Shown here: piece after piece, positions 55,757 through 64,000 of the stretch
Numbering within the stretch: position 1 is the first letter of the stretch
How the letters are laid out: the number at the start of each line of letters is the position of its first letter
NCBI GenBank assembly: GCA_910576205.1
Contig: CAJTHL010000005.1
Coordinates: 1-64,000 of the forward strand
Length of the DNA stretch: 64,000 nt
Reading direction: 5' to 3'
From: Clostridia bacterium
GTDB taxonomy: Bacteria > Bacillota > Clostridia > Lachnospirales > Lachnospiraceae
Program-made: the position numbers and the translations under genes
The notes under the pieces: model-generated
Told to the model about the DNA's origin: nothing
The model's database searches: none
Seen by the model: only the letters and a program-made list of their open reading frames with translations

Positions 55757-56578
55757 ATGTTTGGAAGCTGTCTTGAAAACGTAAGGAATACCACGCCGCT
55801 GGTACACAATATCACCAATTATGTGACGGTAAACGATGTGGCTAATGTGCTGCTGGCCTGCGGGGCAAGCCCCATCATGTCGGATGAGCCTGAGGATGTG
55901 GAGGATATCGTCTCCATCTGCAAAGGACTGAACATCAACATCGGAACCTTAAACAAACGTACCATTGAGGCCATGTTTGTGGCCGGGAAAAGGGCAAGCG
56001 CCCTGGGGCATCCCCTGCTGCTTGACCCGGTTGGGGCAGGAGCCAGCGCCCTTCGCACCAGTACGGCCCTCTCCCTCCTAAATACGCTTCGCTTTTCCAT
56101 TATCCGGGGAAACATTTCCGAGATCAAGACCCTGGCCCTTGGAAGCGGCACCACAAAAGGAGTGGACGCAGACGCCGCGGACACCGTAACAGAAGAAAAT
56201 CTTGATGTCATGGTGGCGTTTGCAAAGGATTTCGCCAAAAAGAACCACGCCGTCACGGCCATCACCGGGGCTATAGACCTGGTGGCAGACAGCGAAACCT
56301 GTTACGTCATCCGAAACGGCCGCCCGGAAATGAGTAAAATCACGGGAACCGGCTGCCAGCTGTCCGCCATAATGACCGCTTACGCTGTGGCAAACCCCAA
56401 AAATCTCCTGGAGGCTTCGGCGGCAGCCGTCTGCCTGATGGGCCTGGCCGGGGAGCTGGCTTTTGACCGCCTCCTGGAGGGCGAGGGAAACTCCACCTAC
56501 CGCAACCGCATTATCGACGCCGTCTGTCACCTGGACGCCGCCGCCCTGGAAAAAGGAGCCCGCTATGAAATTCGATAA
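55757..56578 (+). CDS. thiM: Hydroxyethylthiazole kinase ThiM
   Basis: A 273-residue kinase starting at ATG 55757 with AAAGGAGTG upstream. PLVHNITNYVTVNDVANVLL is the thiazole-binding start, then GASPIMSDEPEDVEDI, LDPVGAGASALR, RGNISEI and KITGTGCQLSAIMTAYA with the catalytic cysteine/GTGC loop. It phosphorylates hydroxyethylthiazole for thiamine salvage. It is the first gene after the TPP riboswitch. Confidence 0.96.
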   Translation: MFGSCLENVRNTTPLVHNITNYVTVNDVANVLLACGASPIMSDEPEDVEDIVSICKGLNINIGTLNKRTIEAMFVAGKRASALGHPLLLDPVGAGASALRTSTALSLLNTLRFSIIRGNISEIKTLALGSGTTKGVDADAADTVTEENLDVMVAFAKDFAKKNHAVTAITGAIDLVADSETCYVIRNGRPEMSKITGTGCQLSAIMTAYAVANPKNLLEASAAAVCLMGLAGELAFDRLLEGEGNSTYRNRIIDAVCHLDAAALEKGARYEIR

Positions 56579-57206
56579 AAAGGAGCTTCTGCTCTACGCC
56601 GTCACCGACCGCTCCTGGCTTGGAGCGCAGACTTTATACCAGCAGGTGGAACAGGTCCTTAAAGGGGGCGCCACCTTCCTGCAGCTTCGGGAAAAGCATC
56701 CGGACAGCGATAATTTTCTAAAGGAAGCCCTGGAAATACAAGAGCTCTGCCACCGCTTTAAGGTTCCCTTTATCCTCAATGACCATGTGGAAATTGCCCG
56801 GAAAATAAACGCTGACGGCGTCCATGTAGGCCAAAGCGACGATGCGGCCGGCCATGTACGGGCCATTCTTGGAAAAGACAAAATCCTTGGGGTATCGGCC
56901 CAGACCGTAGAGCAGGCCCTCAAAGCCGAAAAACAGGGAGCCGACTATCTGGGCGTAGGCGCAGTTTTTCCCACAAATTCCAAGGCAGACGCCGTGGAGG
57001 TAAGCCTCCGGACCCTGAAAGAGATCTGCCAGGCGGTACGGATTCCCGTAGTGGCCATCGGCGGCATCGGCGCCCACAATGTCCGAAAGCTCTCCGGCTC
57101 AGGTATCTGCGGCGTCGCGGTAATCAGCGCCCTCTTTGGGGCTTCCGACATTGCCTCAGCCACTGCAGATCTGAAATCTCTGACAAAACAGGCGGTGGCT
57201 AAATGA
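56565..57206 (+). CDS. thiE: Thiamine phosphate synthase ThiE
   Basis: A 213-residue TIM-barrel enzyme, ATG 56565 inside the end of thiM. It shows LLLYAVTDRSWL, GGATFLQLREKHPDSD, FILNDHVEIARKINADGVHV, GQSDDAAGHVR, GADYLGVGAVFPTNSKADA and VVAIGGIGAHNVRKLSGSGI, all active-site blocks of the family. It couples HMP-diphosphate with thiazole phosphate to give thiamine phosphate. Overlap with thiM suggests coupled translation. Confidence 0.96.
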   Translation: MKFDKKELLLYAVTDRSWLGAQTLYQQVEQVLKGGATFLQLREKHPDSDNFLKEALEIQELCHRFKVPFILNDHVEIARKINADGVHVGQSDDAAGHVRAILGKDKILGVSAQTVEQALKAEKQGADYLGVGAVFPTNSKADAVEVSLRTLKEICQAVRIPVVAIGGIGAHNVRKLSGSGICGVAVISALFGASDIASATADLKSLTKQAVAK

Positions 57207-57862
57207 TCCGGGGCGCAATCTTTGACGTGGACGGCACGCTTCTTGACTCCATGTCCATCTGGGACACCCTGGGAGAGACGTATCTGCGCTCCCTGGGATA
57301 TGAACCCAGGGAAAGCTTAAACGAGACCTTTAAAAACATGAGCCTTTACCAGGCCGCCTGCTATTACCGGGAAGAGTACGGCGTACACCTTTCTGTGAAT
57401 ACCATTATGGAGGAGGTTAACGCCATGGTTACGGATTTTTACCGCCACAAGGCCCAGCCAAAAGCCCATATAGACGCTTTTCTTAAAAAGCTGCGGCAAA
57501 AAAATGTCAAAATGTGCATCGCCACGGCCACAGATCAGCCTCTGGTGGAGGCTGCACTGTCCCGGTGCGGTATGCTGGAATATTTTTCCGGCATCTTTAC
57601 CTGTACCGCAGTGGGCCACGGCAAGGATGAGCCGCTAATCTTCCGGAAAGCCCTGGAGAGCCTTGGCACAGACAAGTCCCAGACCATAGTCTTTGAGGAC
57701 GCCTGGCACGCTGCCCAGACCGCAAAAAAAGACGGGTTTCCCGTGGCCGTAGTCTATGACCAGTATGAGCGGCGTCAGACAAAGCTTCAGTCTCTGGCTG
57801 ATTATTTCATCACAGATTATGCAGACTTTGACGGCTTCTGGAAATTTGCCTCAGTGTTGTAA
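57203..57862 (+). CDS. HAD-superfamily phosphatase of the thiamine operon
   Basis: A 219-residue HAD hydrolase, with ATG overlapping the thiE stop (ATGA). The nucleophile motif is FDVDGTLLDSM, then IATATDQPLVEAAL and VFEDAWHAAQTAKKDGFPVA (motif IV). A helical cap lies between. Position between thiE and thiD suggests dephosphorylation of a thiamine-pathway phosphate, possibly thiamine or HMP phosphate, but the substrate cannot be read from sequence. Confidence 0.9.
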   Translation: MIRGAIFDVDGTLLDSMSIWDTLGETYLRSLGYEPRESLNETFKNMSLYQAACYYREEYGVHLSVNTIMEEVNAMVTDFYRHKAQPKAHIDAFLKKLRQKNVKMCIATATDQPLVEAALSRCGMLEYFSGIFTCTAVGHGKDEPLIFRKALESLGTDKSQTIVFEDAWHAAQTAKKDGFPVAVVYDQYERRQTKLQSLADYFITDYADFDGFWKFASVL

Positions 57863-57910
57863 AGTTTCTGTTGCGTGGAAAAGACCCAAATGCAGAATAA
57901 AGGAGAAAAA

Positions 57911-58720
57911 ATGATGAGAACCGCATTATCCATCGCAGGAAGCGACTCCTGCGGAGGCGCCGGTATCCAGGCGGATATCAAAACCATGACCATGAACGGC
58001 GTATATGCCATGACGGCTGTCACAGCCCTGACCGCCCAGAACACCACAGGCGTATCCGGAATCTATGAAGTAACCCCCTCGTTTCTTGTGGAACAGCTTG
58101 ACCGCATCTTTGAGGACATCCGCCCGGATGCGGTGAAGATCGGCATGATCTCTTCGGGCCAGCTGGTGAAAGCCGTCGCGGATACCCTGAAGAAATACCG
58201 GGCAGAAAATATTGTGGTGGATCCGGTTATGATAGCCACAAGCGGCTCCAGGCTTACCTGCACGGAGGCTGTAGAGGTCATGAAGGCGGAGCTTTTTCCC
58301 ATAGCCGCCGTTATCACCCCCAATATCCTGGAGGCGGAAGTCCTCTCCGGCATGGAAATCCGGAATGAGGAAGATATGCTTCCGGCCTCCGAAAAAATCG
58401 GGACTGTCTTTGGCTGCGCCGTCCTCTGCAAAGGCGGTCACAGCATAAACGACGCCAACGACCTTTTGTACGCTCAAGGCGGACATCTGTGGTTTCGCGC
58501 GCCGCGGATTCCCAACCCCAACACCCATGGTACCGGGTGTACCCTGTCCTCTGCCATAGCCGCCAGCCTGGCCAGGGGCTTCTCCCTGGAAGCGTCCATC
58601 CGGCGGGCAAAGGAATACATTTCCGGCGCGCTTTCGGCCATGCTGGATTTAGGTATGGGCATAGGCCCCATGAACCACGCCTTTGCCCTCCAGGAGGAAT
58701 CTGCAAAGGAGGAAATGTGA
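57911..58720 (+). CDS. thiD: HMP/HMP-phosphate kinase ThiD
   Basis: A 269-residue ribokinase-fold enzyme starting at ATG 57911 with AAAGGAG upstream. TALSIAGSDSCGGAGIQADI opens the protein, with GVYAMTAVTALTAQNTTGV, VVDPVMIATSGSRL, TPNILEAEVLSG and the anion hole NTHGTGCTLSSAIAA. It makes HMP diphosphate in two steps for ThiE. Confidence 0.96.
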   Translation: MMRTALSIAGSDSCGGAGIQADIKTMTMNGVYAMTAVTALTAQNTTGVSGIYEVTPSFLVEQLDRIFEDIRPDAVKIGMISSGQLVKAVADTLKKYRAENIVVDPVMIATSGSRLTCTEAVEVMKAELFPIAAVITPNILEAEVLSGMEIRNEEDMLPASEKIGTVFGCAVLCKGGHSINDANDLLYAQGGHLWFRAPRIPNPNTHGTGCTLSSAIAASLARGFSLEASIRRAKEYISGALSAMLDLGMGIGPMNHAFALQEESAKEEM

Positions 58721-58721
58721 C

Positions 58722-59906
58722 ATGGAAGGACGGAAAACCTCTGTATTTGAAAACGGCCTTATCTGGTTTGGGGCAGGCATATCCATAGCCGAGATCCTCA
58801 CCGGCGCCTCCTTTGCCTCCATTGGCTTTGGAAAAGGGCTGGCGGCCATTCTGCTGGGCCATCTCATGGGCTGCACTATACTGTTCCTGGCAGGCCTCAT
58901 GGGCGCCAAAACCGGAAAAAGCGCCATGGAAACCGTAAAGATCAGCTTTGGCCAGAAAGGAAGCCTGCTCTTCTCTGTCCTCAACATCCTACAGCTTACA
59001 GGCTGGACAGCTATTATGATCTATGACGGCGCCCTGGCCGCAGACAGCATCTATGCCACAGGCCACTGGGTATGGTGCCTTGTCATCGGAGGCCTGATTG
59101 TCCTGTGGATTCTGATTGGTATCCGGAATCTAAGAAAGGTCAACATTGTATCCATGGCCGCCCTCTTCCTTCTCACCATCCTTTTAAGCGTGGTGATCTT
59201 TCGAAGCGACGCCATATCCGCAGCGGAGGAAGGGCTTACTTTTGGCGCGGCTGTGGAGCTCTCCGTTGCCATGCCTCTTTCCTGGCTTCCCCTTATCAGC
59301 GATTATACCAGAGATGCCAGAAAGCCCTTAAAAGCCACTTTGGCCAGCGCCCTTGTCTACGGACTTGTCAGCTGCTGGATGTATGTGATCGGCATGGGAG
59401 CCGCTATTTTTACCGGTGAATCCCAAATTGCCCGCATACTGGTTAAAGCCGGGCTGGGCGCGGCCGGGCTTCTGATTATCGTGTTTTCCACCGTCACCAC
59501 CACTTTTCTGGACGCCTGCTCCGCCGGCGTGTCCAGCGAATCCGTCTCCCCCCGATGTCCGGGAAAATGGTTTGCCGTAGGCACGGCGGTAATTGGCACT
59601 GTGGGGGCAATCCTCTTTCCCATGGACGACATTACAAATTTCCTCTATTTCATCGGCTCCGTGTTCGCCCCCATGATCGCCATCCAGATTGCCGACTTTT
59701 TCCTGCTGAAAAATGACAGAAGCGCTGCACCGGCTTCCCTAAGCAATCTGGCCGTGTGGCTCTTTGGCTTTGTGGTTTACCGGGGGCTGATGCGGGTGGA
59801 TATCGTTGTGGGAAATACGCTTCCGGATATGGCGGTTACGATTCTGGCCTGCGTGGCCCTGCATAAGCTTGGAAAATACGCAAATCGCAGGAAATCCGCC
59901 TCTTGA
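58722..59906 (+). CDS. cytX: Cytosine-permease-family HMP transporter CytX
   Basis: A 394-residue membrane protein starting at ATG 58722 with AAAGGAGG upstream. It has about 11-12 TM segments (WFGAGISIAEILTGASFASI, LFSVLNILQLTGWTAIMIYD, VELSVAMPLSWLPLISDYTR). It belongs to the NCS1 cytosine permease group; CytX members of TPP-riboswitch operons import hydroxymethylpyrimidine. It ends the salvage operon. Confidence 0.93.
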   Translation: MEGRKTSVFENGLIWFGAGISIAEILTGASFASIGFGKGLAAILLGHLMGCTILFLAGLMGAKTGKSAMETVKISFGQKGSLLFSVLNILQLTGWTAIMIYDGALAADSIYATGHWVWCLVIGGLIVLWILIGIRNLRKVNIVSMAALFLLTILLSVVIFRSDAISAAEEGLTFGAAVELSVAMPLSWLPLISDYTRDARKPLKATLASALVYGLVSCWMYVIGMGAAIFTGESQIARILVKAGLGAAGLLIIVFSTVTTTFLDACSAGVSSESVSPRCPGKWFAVGTAVIGTVGAILFPMDDITNFLYFIGSVFAPMIAIQIADFFLLKNDRSAAPASLSNLAVWLFGFVVYRGLMRVDIVVGNTLPDMAVTILACVALHKLGKYANRRKSAS

Positions 59907-59947
59907 AATACAGACTTTTTGGGTGAGAATGGCCCTTCAGAAAAAAT

Positions 59948-59997
59948 GCCGGGGACAGCCGCATAACCGCAGCCGCCCCCAAAGCTTTTTCTTCTTC
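59948..59997 (+). terminator. Probable terminator of the thiamine operon
   Basis: A GC-rich imperfect stem (GGGGACAGCCGC / GCAGCCGCCCCC) is followed by AGCTTTTTCTTCTT, between two converging genes. Confidence 0.45.
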
Positions 59998-60255
59998 CTA
60001 CAGCATGCTTCCCTGGCTGAACAGGGAACGCACATGGGCCACTTCCTCATCCGTGGCCTTGCTGGCCGGTACATAGTAGGATTTTGCCCGGGCGATCTGA
60101 TACAGCTCCTCCTGTGACATCTCGCACTTGTTGCGCATCTGCTTTAAGGTCTGCTTAAGCTGGGGTTCCTCGGTCTGGGCAATCACATCGCCGAAAAACT
60201 TCAGCTCTCCGTTGATGCCCCAGAGGGCGTCTGATACCATGGTTTTCTCATCCAT
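59998..60255 (-). CDS. CotF-like spore coat protein, short
   Basis: An 85-residue helical protein from ATG 60255 with TAGGAGG upstream: EKTMVSDALWGINGELKFFG, DVIAQTEEPQLKQTLKQMRN, CEMSQEELYQIARAKSYYVP. This pattern of SDxLxxxK and QEELYxIAxxKGYY is that of CotF-like coat proteins of Clostridia. It pairs with the second coat-like gene at 60342-60527. Confidence 0.8.
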   Translation of the reverse strand: MDEKTMVSDALWGINGELKFFGDVIAQTEEPQLKQTLKQMRNKCEMSQEELYQIARAKSYYVPASKATDEEVAHVRSLFSQGSML

Positions 60256-60341
60256 TTTCCTAAACCTCCTATTTTGAGTTCCGCATCATCCCTTCCAGAC
60301 CCCAGGGGCTGTCCGGGTTGATGCTGTTTTAGTTCCGCGTC

Positions 60342-60527
60342 CTATCTGAGGAACTGCATTAGCTGCTGCTTGTTTTCCATTGCCGACTGGGCGGATTTCT
60401 GGAAAAACTGTTTTACCTGCTGATCGGTTGCATTCTTTGCGTAATCTGTCATTTTGCAGTGGGTGGTCTCGTAGCTGCCAATGAGATGACGCAGATTCTG
60501 TACATCCAGTTCAGATAATTGTGACAT
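60342..60527 (-). CDS. Small CotF-like spore coat protein
   Basis: A 61-residue helical protein from ATG 60527 with AAGGAGGG upstream: QLSELDVQNLRHLIGSYETT, HCKMTDYAKNATDQQVKQFF, QKSAQSAMENKQQLMQFL. It resembles half of a CotF-type four-helix bundle. It is likely made late in sporulation with its neighbour. Confidence 0.78.
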   Translation of the reverse strand: MSQLSELDVQNLRHLIGSYETTHCKMTDYAKNATDQQVKQFFQKSAQSAMENKQQLMQFLR

Positions 60528-60588
60528 AAAAAATCCCTCCTTTTCTCACACCCTTAGTATGTGAAAAAAGGAGGGATCCTATTCTGCG

Positions 60589-62031
60589 TCAACCCGCTAA
60601 CCAGTTGTATAATTCTTCATATTTTTTCGCCGAATTGCTCCAGGAAAAATCTTTTGCCATAGCCCGGTCGATAAGCTTGTTCCACTCCCGCTTCCGGTCA
60701 TAGTAAATGCGCTCCGCATAGCGGATTGTATTCAGCATCTCATGGGCATTGTAATTGCTGAAACTGAATCCTGTTCCCGTGCTCTCGTACTCATTGTAGG
60801 CCTCCACCGTATCCTTAAGTCCTCCTGTCTCCCGGACAATGGGAAGCGTCCCATAGCGGAGGCTCATCAGCTGGCTTAAGCCGCAGGGCTCAAAGAGGGA
60901 CGGCATCAGAAACGCGTCGCAGGAAGCATAAATCTTGTGGGACATGGCCTCGGAATAGAAAATATTCGCGGAAACCCTGCCCTGGTATTTCCATGCGAAA
61001 TGGCGGAACATATTTTCGTAACGCTCCTCGCCTGTCCCCAGCACTACCAGCTGGATATTGTCCTGACAGAGCTCATCCATCACATAGGCAATAAGGTCAA
61101 ATCCCTTCTGATCCGTAAGCCTGGACACAATACCGATCATCATGGTACGGCTGTCCACATTTAATCCCAGCTCCTCCTGCAGAGCCAGTTTATTCTTGAT
61201 CTTCTCCTTGCGGAAATTCACCGCATTGTAATTTTTCTTTATAAAGGAATCCGTCTCCGGATTATACTCATTATAATCAATGCCGTTCACAATCCCCCGC
61301 AGCGAGTTCGACCTGGCCTGCATCAGGCCGTCCAGATGCTCTCCGTAGAAGGGCGTCTTGATCTCCTCCGCATAGGTCTCACTCACCGTGGTTATTGCAT
61401 CCGCATAGACGATTCCGCCTTTCAGATAGTTGGCATCCCCGTAAGCCTCAAGCTTGTCGGGCGCAAAATAATAGGGTGACAGGCCCGTTATATTCATAAC
61501 CGCCTTTTTGTCCCAGATTCCCTGGAATTTCAAGTTGTGTATCGTCATAACCGACTTGATATTGACAAAGAAATCCCCAGCGTGGAAGCTGTCTTTCAGG
61601 TAAACCGGAACAAGCCCCGTCTGCCAGTCATGACAATGGATAATATCTGGCTGAAACCCGATTACGGGCAGGGCAGAGAGGGCCGCCCTGGAAAAGAACG
61701 CAAATTTTTCAATATCCTCATAAATATTTCCATAAGGCTTTGCACCTGCAAAATAAAACTCATTATCAATAAAATAAAACTGGACGCCCTCGTATACCAT
61801 CTGCAGGATCCCCACATACTGGGTTCTCCATCCAAGCTCCATATAAAAGTGGGACAGATACTGCATCTGATCCTTCCACTTCTGGGCCATGCACATATAT
61901 TTGGGGGCGATCACCCTCACGTCAAACTGCTCTTTGTCAAAGTATTTCGGCAAAGCTCCAACAACGTCTGCAAGTCCTCCCGTTTTGATAAAAGGTACAA
62001 CCTCAGAAGCCACAAATAAGATCTTCTTCAT
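60589..62031 (-). CDS. glgA: Glycogen synthase GlgA
   Basis: A 480-residue GT5 glycosyltransferase starting at ATG 62031. KILFVASEVVPFIKTGGLAD is the ADP-glucose site (KTGGL), then IIHCHDWQTGLVPVYLKD, GIVNGIDYNEYNP and the C-terminal MPSLFEPCGLSQLMSLRYGT and VRETGGLKDTVEAYNE. Full length for the family. It elongates alpha-1,4-glucan. No other glg gene is in the window; glycogen use is tied to sporulation in Clostridia. Confidence 0.95.
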   Translation of the reverse strand: MKKILFVASEVVPFIKTGGLADVVGALPKYFDKEQFDVRVIAPKYMCMAQKWKDQMQYLSHFYMELGWRTQYVGILQMVYEGVQFYFIDNEFYFAGAKPYGNIYEDIEKFAFFSRAALSALPVIGFQPDIIHCHDWQTGLVPVYLKDSFHAGDFFVNIKSVMTIHNLKFQGIWDKKAVMNITGLSPYYFAPDKLEAYGDANYLKGGIVYADAITTVSETYAEEIKTPFYGEHLDGLMQARSNSLRGIVNGIDYNEYNPETDSFIKKNYNAVNFRKEKIKNKLALQEELGLNVDSRTMMIGIVSRLTDQKGFDLIAYVMDELCQDNIQLVVLGTGEERYENMFRHFAWKYQGRVSANIFYSEAMSHKIYASCDAFLMPSLFEPCGLSQLMSLRYGTLPIVRETGGLKDTVEAYNEYESTGTGFSFSNYNAHEMLNTIRYAERIYYDRKREWNKLIDRAMAKDFSWSNSAKKYEELYNWLAG

Positions 62032-62141
62032 CCCTTGAATTCCTCCCTGCGGTAGTCAAATACATTTCTGTATCCAGTATACTACAGATTTCTCTTTTTT
62101 GGAAGAATAAAATCTCTTTTTTTGTGCAATATAAATATTTT

Positions 62142-62939
62142 TTACCTCATTTTATACTCCAGACGGATTTTGTCGGAAATCAGGGCGATAAATTCCGAGT
62201 TTGTGGGCTTTCCTTTTCCGGTACTTACCGTGTAGCCGAACAATTCGTCAATGGTATCCATTTTCCCCCTTCCCCAGGCCACCTCAATGGCATGACGGAT
62301 GGCACGCTCCACCCGGCTGGGGGTTGTCTGATGGCTTTTTGCAATGGTAGGATACAGCACCTTTGTAATGGAATTAAGCATATCCATATCCTTTACGGAC
62401 ATCATAATAGCGTCCCGCAGATACTGATATCCCTTAATGTGAGCAGGAACGCCGATCTCGTGAATCATGCTGGTCACATCCGCCTCCAGATCATGCTCCT
62501 CTCCCCGGGCCGGGCCCATGGAAAGCGTGGTTCTCTTCCCCAGTGTGATCTTCCTGTCCGAGTGGCTCCGCACGGAATGCAGCCTGCTTAACACCGTCTC
62601 GTTGTCAAAAGGCTTCATTATATAATAACTTGCTCCCAGGTTAAAGGCGTCCTCTGCGATTCTCTCCTGTCCTATGGCCGAAATAATAATCACAGAGGGC
62701 TGTTTTCTGGGGCCGCCTTCCTTCTTCATTTTCTCCAGTACACCCAGCCCGTCCATCCGTGGCATAATCAGATCCAGAAGCACAATGTCCGGCTCCTTTT
62801 TACAGATCACATCATAGGCTTCCTCTCCGTTTCCGGCCGTCCCAACCACCTGGAGCTCCGAATCGCCCTGGATAATCGTATCCAGCAACTGTACCATCCT
62901 CTCATTATCATCCGCAACTACCACATTCCATTTACTCAT
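62142..62939 (-). CDS. spo0A: Sporulation master regulator Spo0A
   Basis: A 265-residue response regulator starting at ATG 62939 with GGAGG upstream. The receiver has [14 protein letters not shown], the phospho-aspartate in [20 protein letters not shown] and YIMKPFDNE. The Spo0A C-terminal DNA-binding domain shows [60 protein letters not shown]. It controls entry to sporulation. Next to spoIVB, as in nearly all endospore formers. Confidence 0.97.
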   Translation of the reverse strand: MSKWNVVVADDNERMVQLLDTIIQGDSELQVVGTAGNGEEAYDVICKKEPDIVLLDLIMPRMDGLGVLEKMKKEGGPRKQPSVIIISAIGQERIAEDAFNLGASYYIMKPFDNETVLSRLHSVRSHSDRKITLGKRTTLSMGPARGEEHDLEADVTSMIHEIGVPAHIKGYQYLRDAIMMSVKDMDMLNSITKVLYPTIAKSHQTTPSRVERAIRHAIEVAWGRGKMDTIDELFGYTVSTGKGKPTNSEFIALISDKIRLEYKMR

Positions 62940-63100
62940 TCGATGAAACCTCCCATTTCTGTATTTTCCTACATTTTTTTCTTTTGTTAAAGTATAAAAT
63001 ATTCCACGGTTTTGCCGCAAGAGGCAGGTATCTACATGATTCCTCAGAAACTTCCCTATTTCTTCCTCTTTCTTTGCTTTCATACAGCATTCGACAGCTC

Positions 63101-64000
63101 TTATTGTGTTTTGACCTGTTCCAGCATATTTTCTATGAAAATGCCGAAACCTTTCGTGGAATCCTGTACAAATACATGGGTCACAGCTCCCACAAGCTTC
63201 CCGTCCTGTATAATGGGGCTGCCGCTCATTCCCTGAACAATGCCGCCGGTTAGCGCCAGCAATCTCTCATCTGTAACCTTTAACACGATCCCTTTGTTAA
63301 TATCCTTTTCATTACAGTAAACCTCGGTGATTTCCACTTCATAGTCCGTCATCGTACCGCTCACCGCGCTCCGGATCACCGCTTTTCCCTTTCTCACCTC
63401 CTGCTTAAATGCCGTTTCCACCGGCTGTTCCCCGGTTTCCCGTAGGAGCTTGCCGCCGCAATCTCCAAAAATGCCTACCTGTCCGTTTTTGGAAATGGTG
63501 CCGTAAATATGTTCCGGACGGTAGGTAATCACACCGCTTAATTCCCCCGGATTCCCCTTCTCTCCTTTCCTTATATTCAGGATGCTGGTTTCATACAGGG
63601 TTCCCTCCCCGATTTCCAGCAGGACCCCTGTGTCCACATCATTGATTCCGTGTCCCAGAGCGCCAAAGCTGCCATCCGGCGTCACAAATGTCAGCGTCCC
63701 GATTCCCTGAGTGTTGTCCCGCACCCAGATGCCGGCCTTAAAACTTCCGTCATCAGCCTTCACCGGTTCCAGGCGAACGTCGATGAGCTCTTCCTTTCTC
63801 CGCAAGGTCAGAATCAGTTCTCCTTCCCCCCGGCTGTCAATCAGTTCTATGAGTTCTTTTTTATCCCCAGGCTTCTGGCTGTTTACCGCCACAATATAAT
63901 CGCCGGGCTGGACCAGGTTAAGGGCCGGTTCATGATTTAGTCCGTCCTGTCCTTCTATAACGCCTGTGCCGATTACCAGAATCCCCCTGGTTTCCAGATA
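63101..64000 (-). CDS. spoIVB: SpoIVB peptidase, 5' end outside the window
   Basis: The frame enters from the right edge and ends at 63101. A PDZ-like domain ([20 protein letters not shown]) precedes the S55 serine protease: [13 protein letters not shown] holds the catalytic histidine and aspartate, and [20 protein letters not shown] the serine. SpoIVB is secreted into the intermembrane space of the forespore and triggers sigma-K processing. The N-terminal signal region is not in the window. Confidence 0.95.
   Translation of the reverse strand, partial: YLETRGILVIGTGVIEGQDGLNHEPALNLVQPGDYIVAVNSQKPGDKKELIELIDSRGEGELILTLRRKEELIDVRLEPVKADDGSFKAGIWVRDNTQGIGTLTFVTPDGSFGALGHGINDVDTGVLLEIGEGTLYETSILNIRKGEKGNPGELSGVITYRPEHIYGTISKNGQVGIFGDCGGKLLRETGEQPVETAFKQEVRKGKAVIRSAVSGTMTDYEVEITEVYCNEKDINKGIVLKVTDERLLALTGGIVQGMSGSPIIQDGKLVGAVTHVFVQDSTKGFGIFIENMLEQVKTQ

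Noticed and set aside
1..64000. tRNA or rRNA genes as ICE attachment sites
   Set aside because: No cloverleaf or rRNA sequence was recognised; the ICE attachment is in a protein gene.

Overview
The window looks like the chromosome of a spore-forming gut Firmicute, most likely a Lachnospiraceae (Clostridia). The evidence is spo0A next to spoIVB, two CotF-like spore-coat genes, a Clostridia-type clostridial CotF/DUF1836/YerC set, an anaerobic HemZ-type enzyme, and mobile elements of the Tn1549/CTn type typical of that family. About 48.9-64 kb is ordinary core chromosome; about 0-48.8 kb is a nest of mobile DNA.

Layout, left to right: (1) 0-2.6 kb is an insertion-sequence graveyard (end of an IS66 transposase, a decayed IS3-group copy, a decayed IS256-family copy). 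(2) About 3.4-10.5 kb is a small integrated, mobilizable-looking element (IME) with its own serine recombinase, a sigma-like HTH protein, a BlaI/BlaR1-type regulator pair behind a perfect operator dyad, a MobC protein and an oriT-like site, but no relaxase. (3) 10.5-12.3 kb and 35.3-45.8 kb are one host or older accessory locus: two lipoproteins, an ABC ATPase, two ABC-2 permeases, an amidase, a two-component system, an FMN-binding protein and a TetR regulator. (4) That locus is split by an integrative and conjugative element (ICE) of about 23 kb (12,296-35,344), inserted inside a permease/propeller gene whose two halves lie in the same reading phase on either side.

The ICE is GC-rich and transcribed right to left: ParB, DUF7768-like, ArdA, PcfB, VirD4, Maff2 pilin-like, VirB6, SpoVG-like, two DNA methyltransferases, PrgI, VirB4, an NlpC/P60 transglycosylase-like protein, DUF4315, DUF4366, Cys-rich proteins, MobC, relaxase, then an AT-rich cargo operon (AlkD-like repair protein, TetR, KTR zinc-ribbon), a sigma-like protein and the serine recombinase. 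(5) 46-48.8 kb holds remnants of IS66 and of another conjugative element (TnpW, DnaC-like, DUF6674).

The most striking signal is a family of short palindromes. At least 14 copies of one palindrome (arms CTTYGGGACA / TGTCYCRAAG) are dispersed at gene junctions through the ICE and none was seen outside it. The small IME carries four copies of a different palindrome (arms CTTCTGGACAC / GTGTCCAGAAG), each at a position homologous to an ICE copy. The two related elements therefore keep the site positions but have switched the sequence, which suggests an element-specific recognition system.

Core region: pcrA - MBL hydrolase - hemZ operon; DUF1836 gene; yerC; a PHP phosphatase; a TPP-riboswitch-controlled thiM-thiE-HAD-thiD-cytX salvage operon; spore coat genes; glgA; spo0A; and the 3' part of spoIVB at the window edge.
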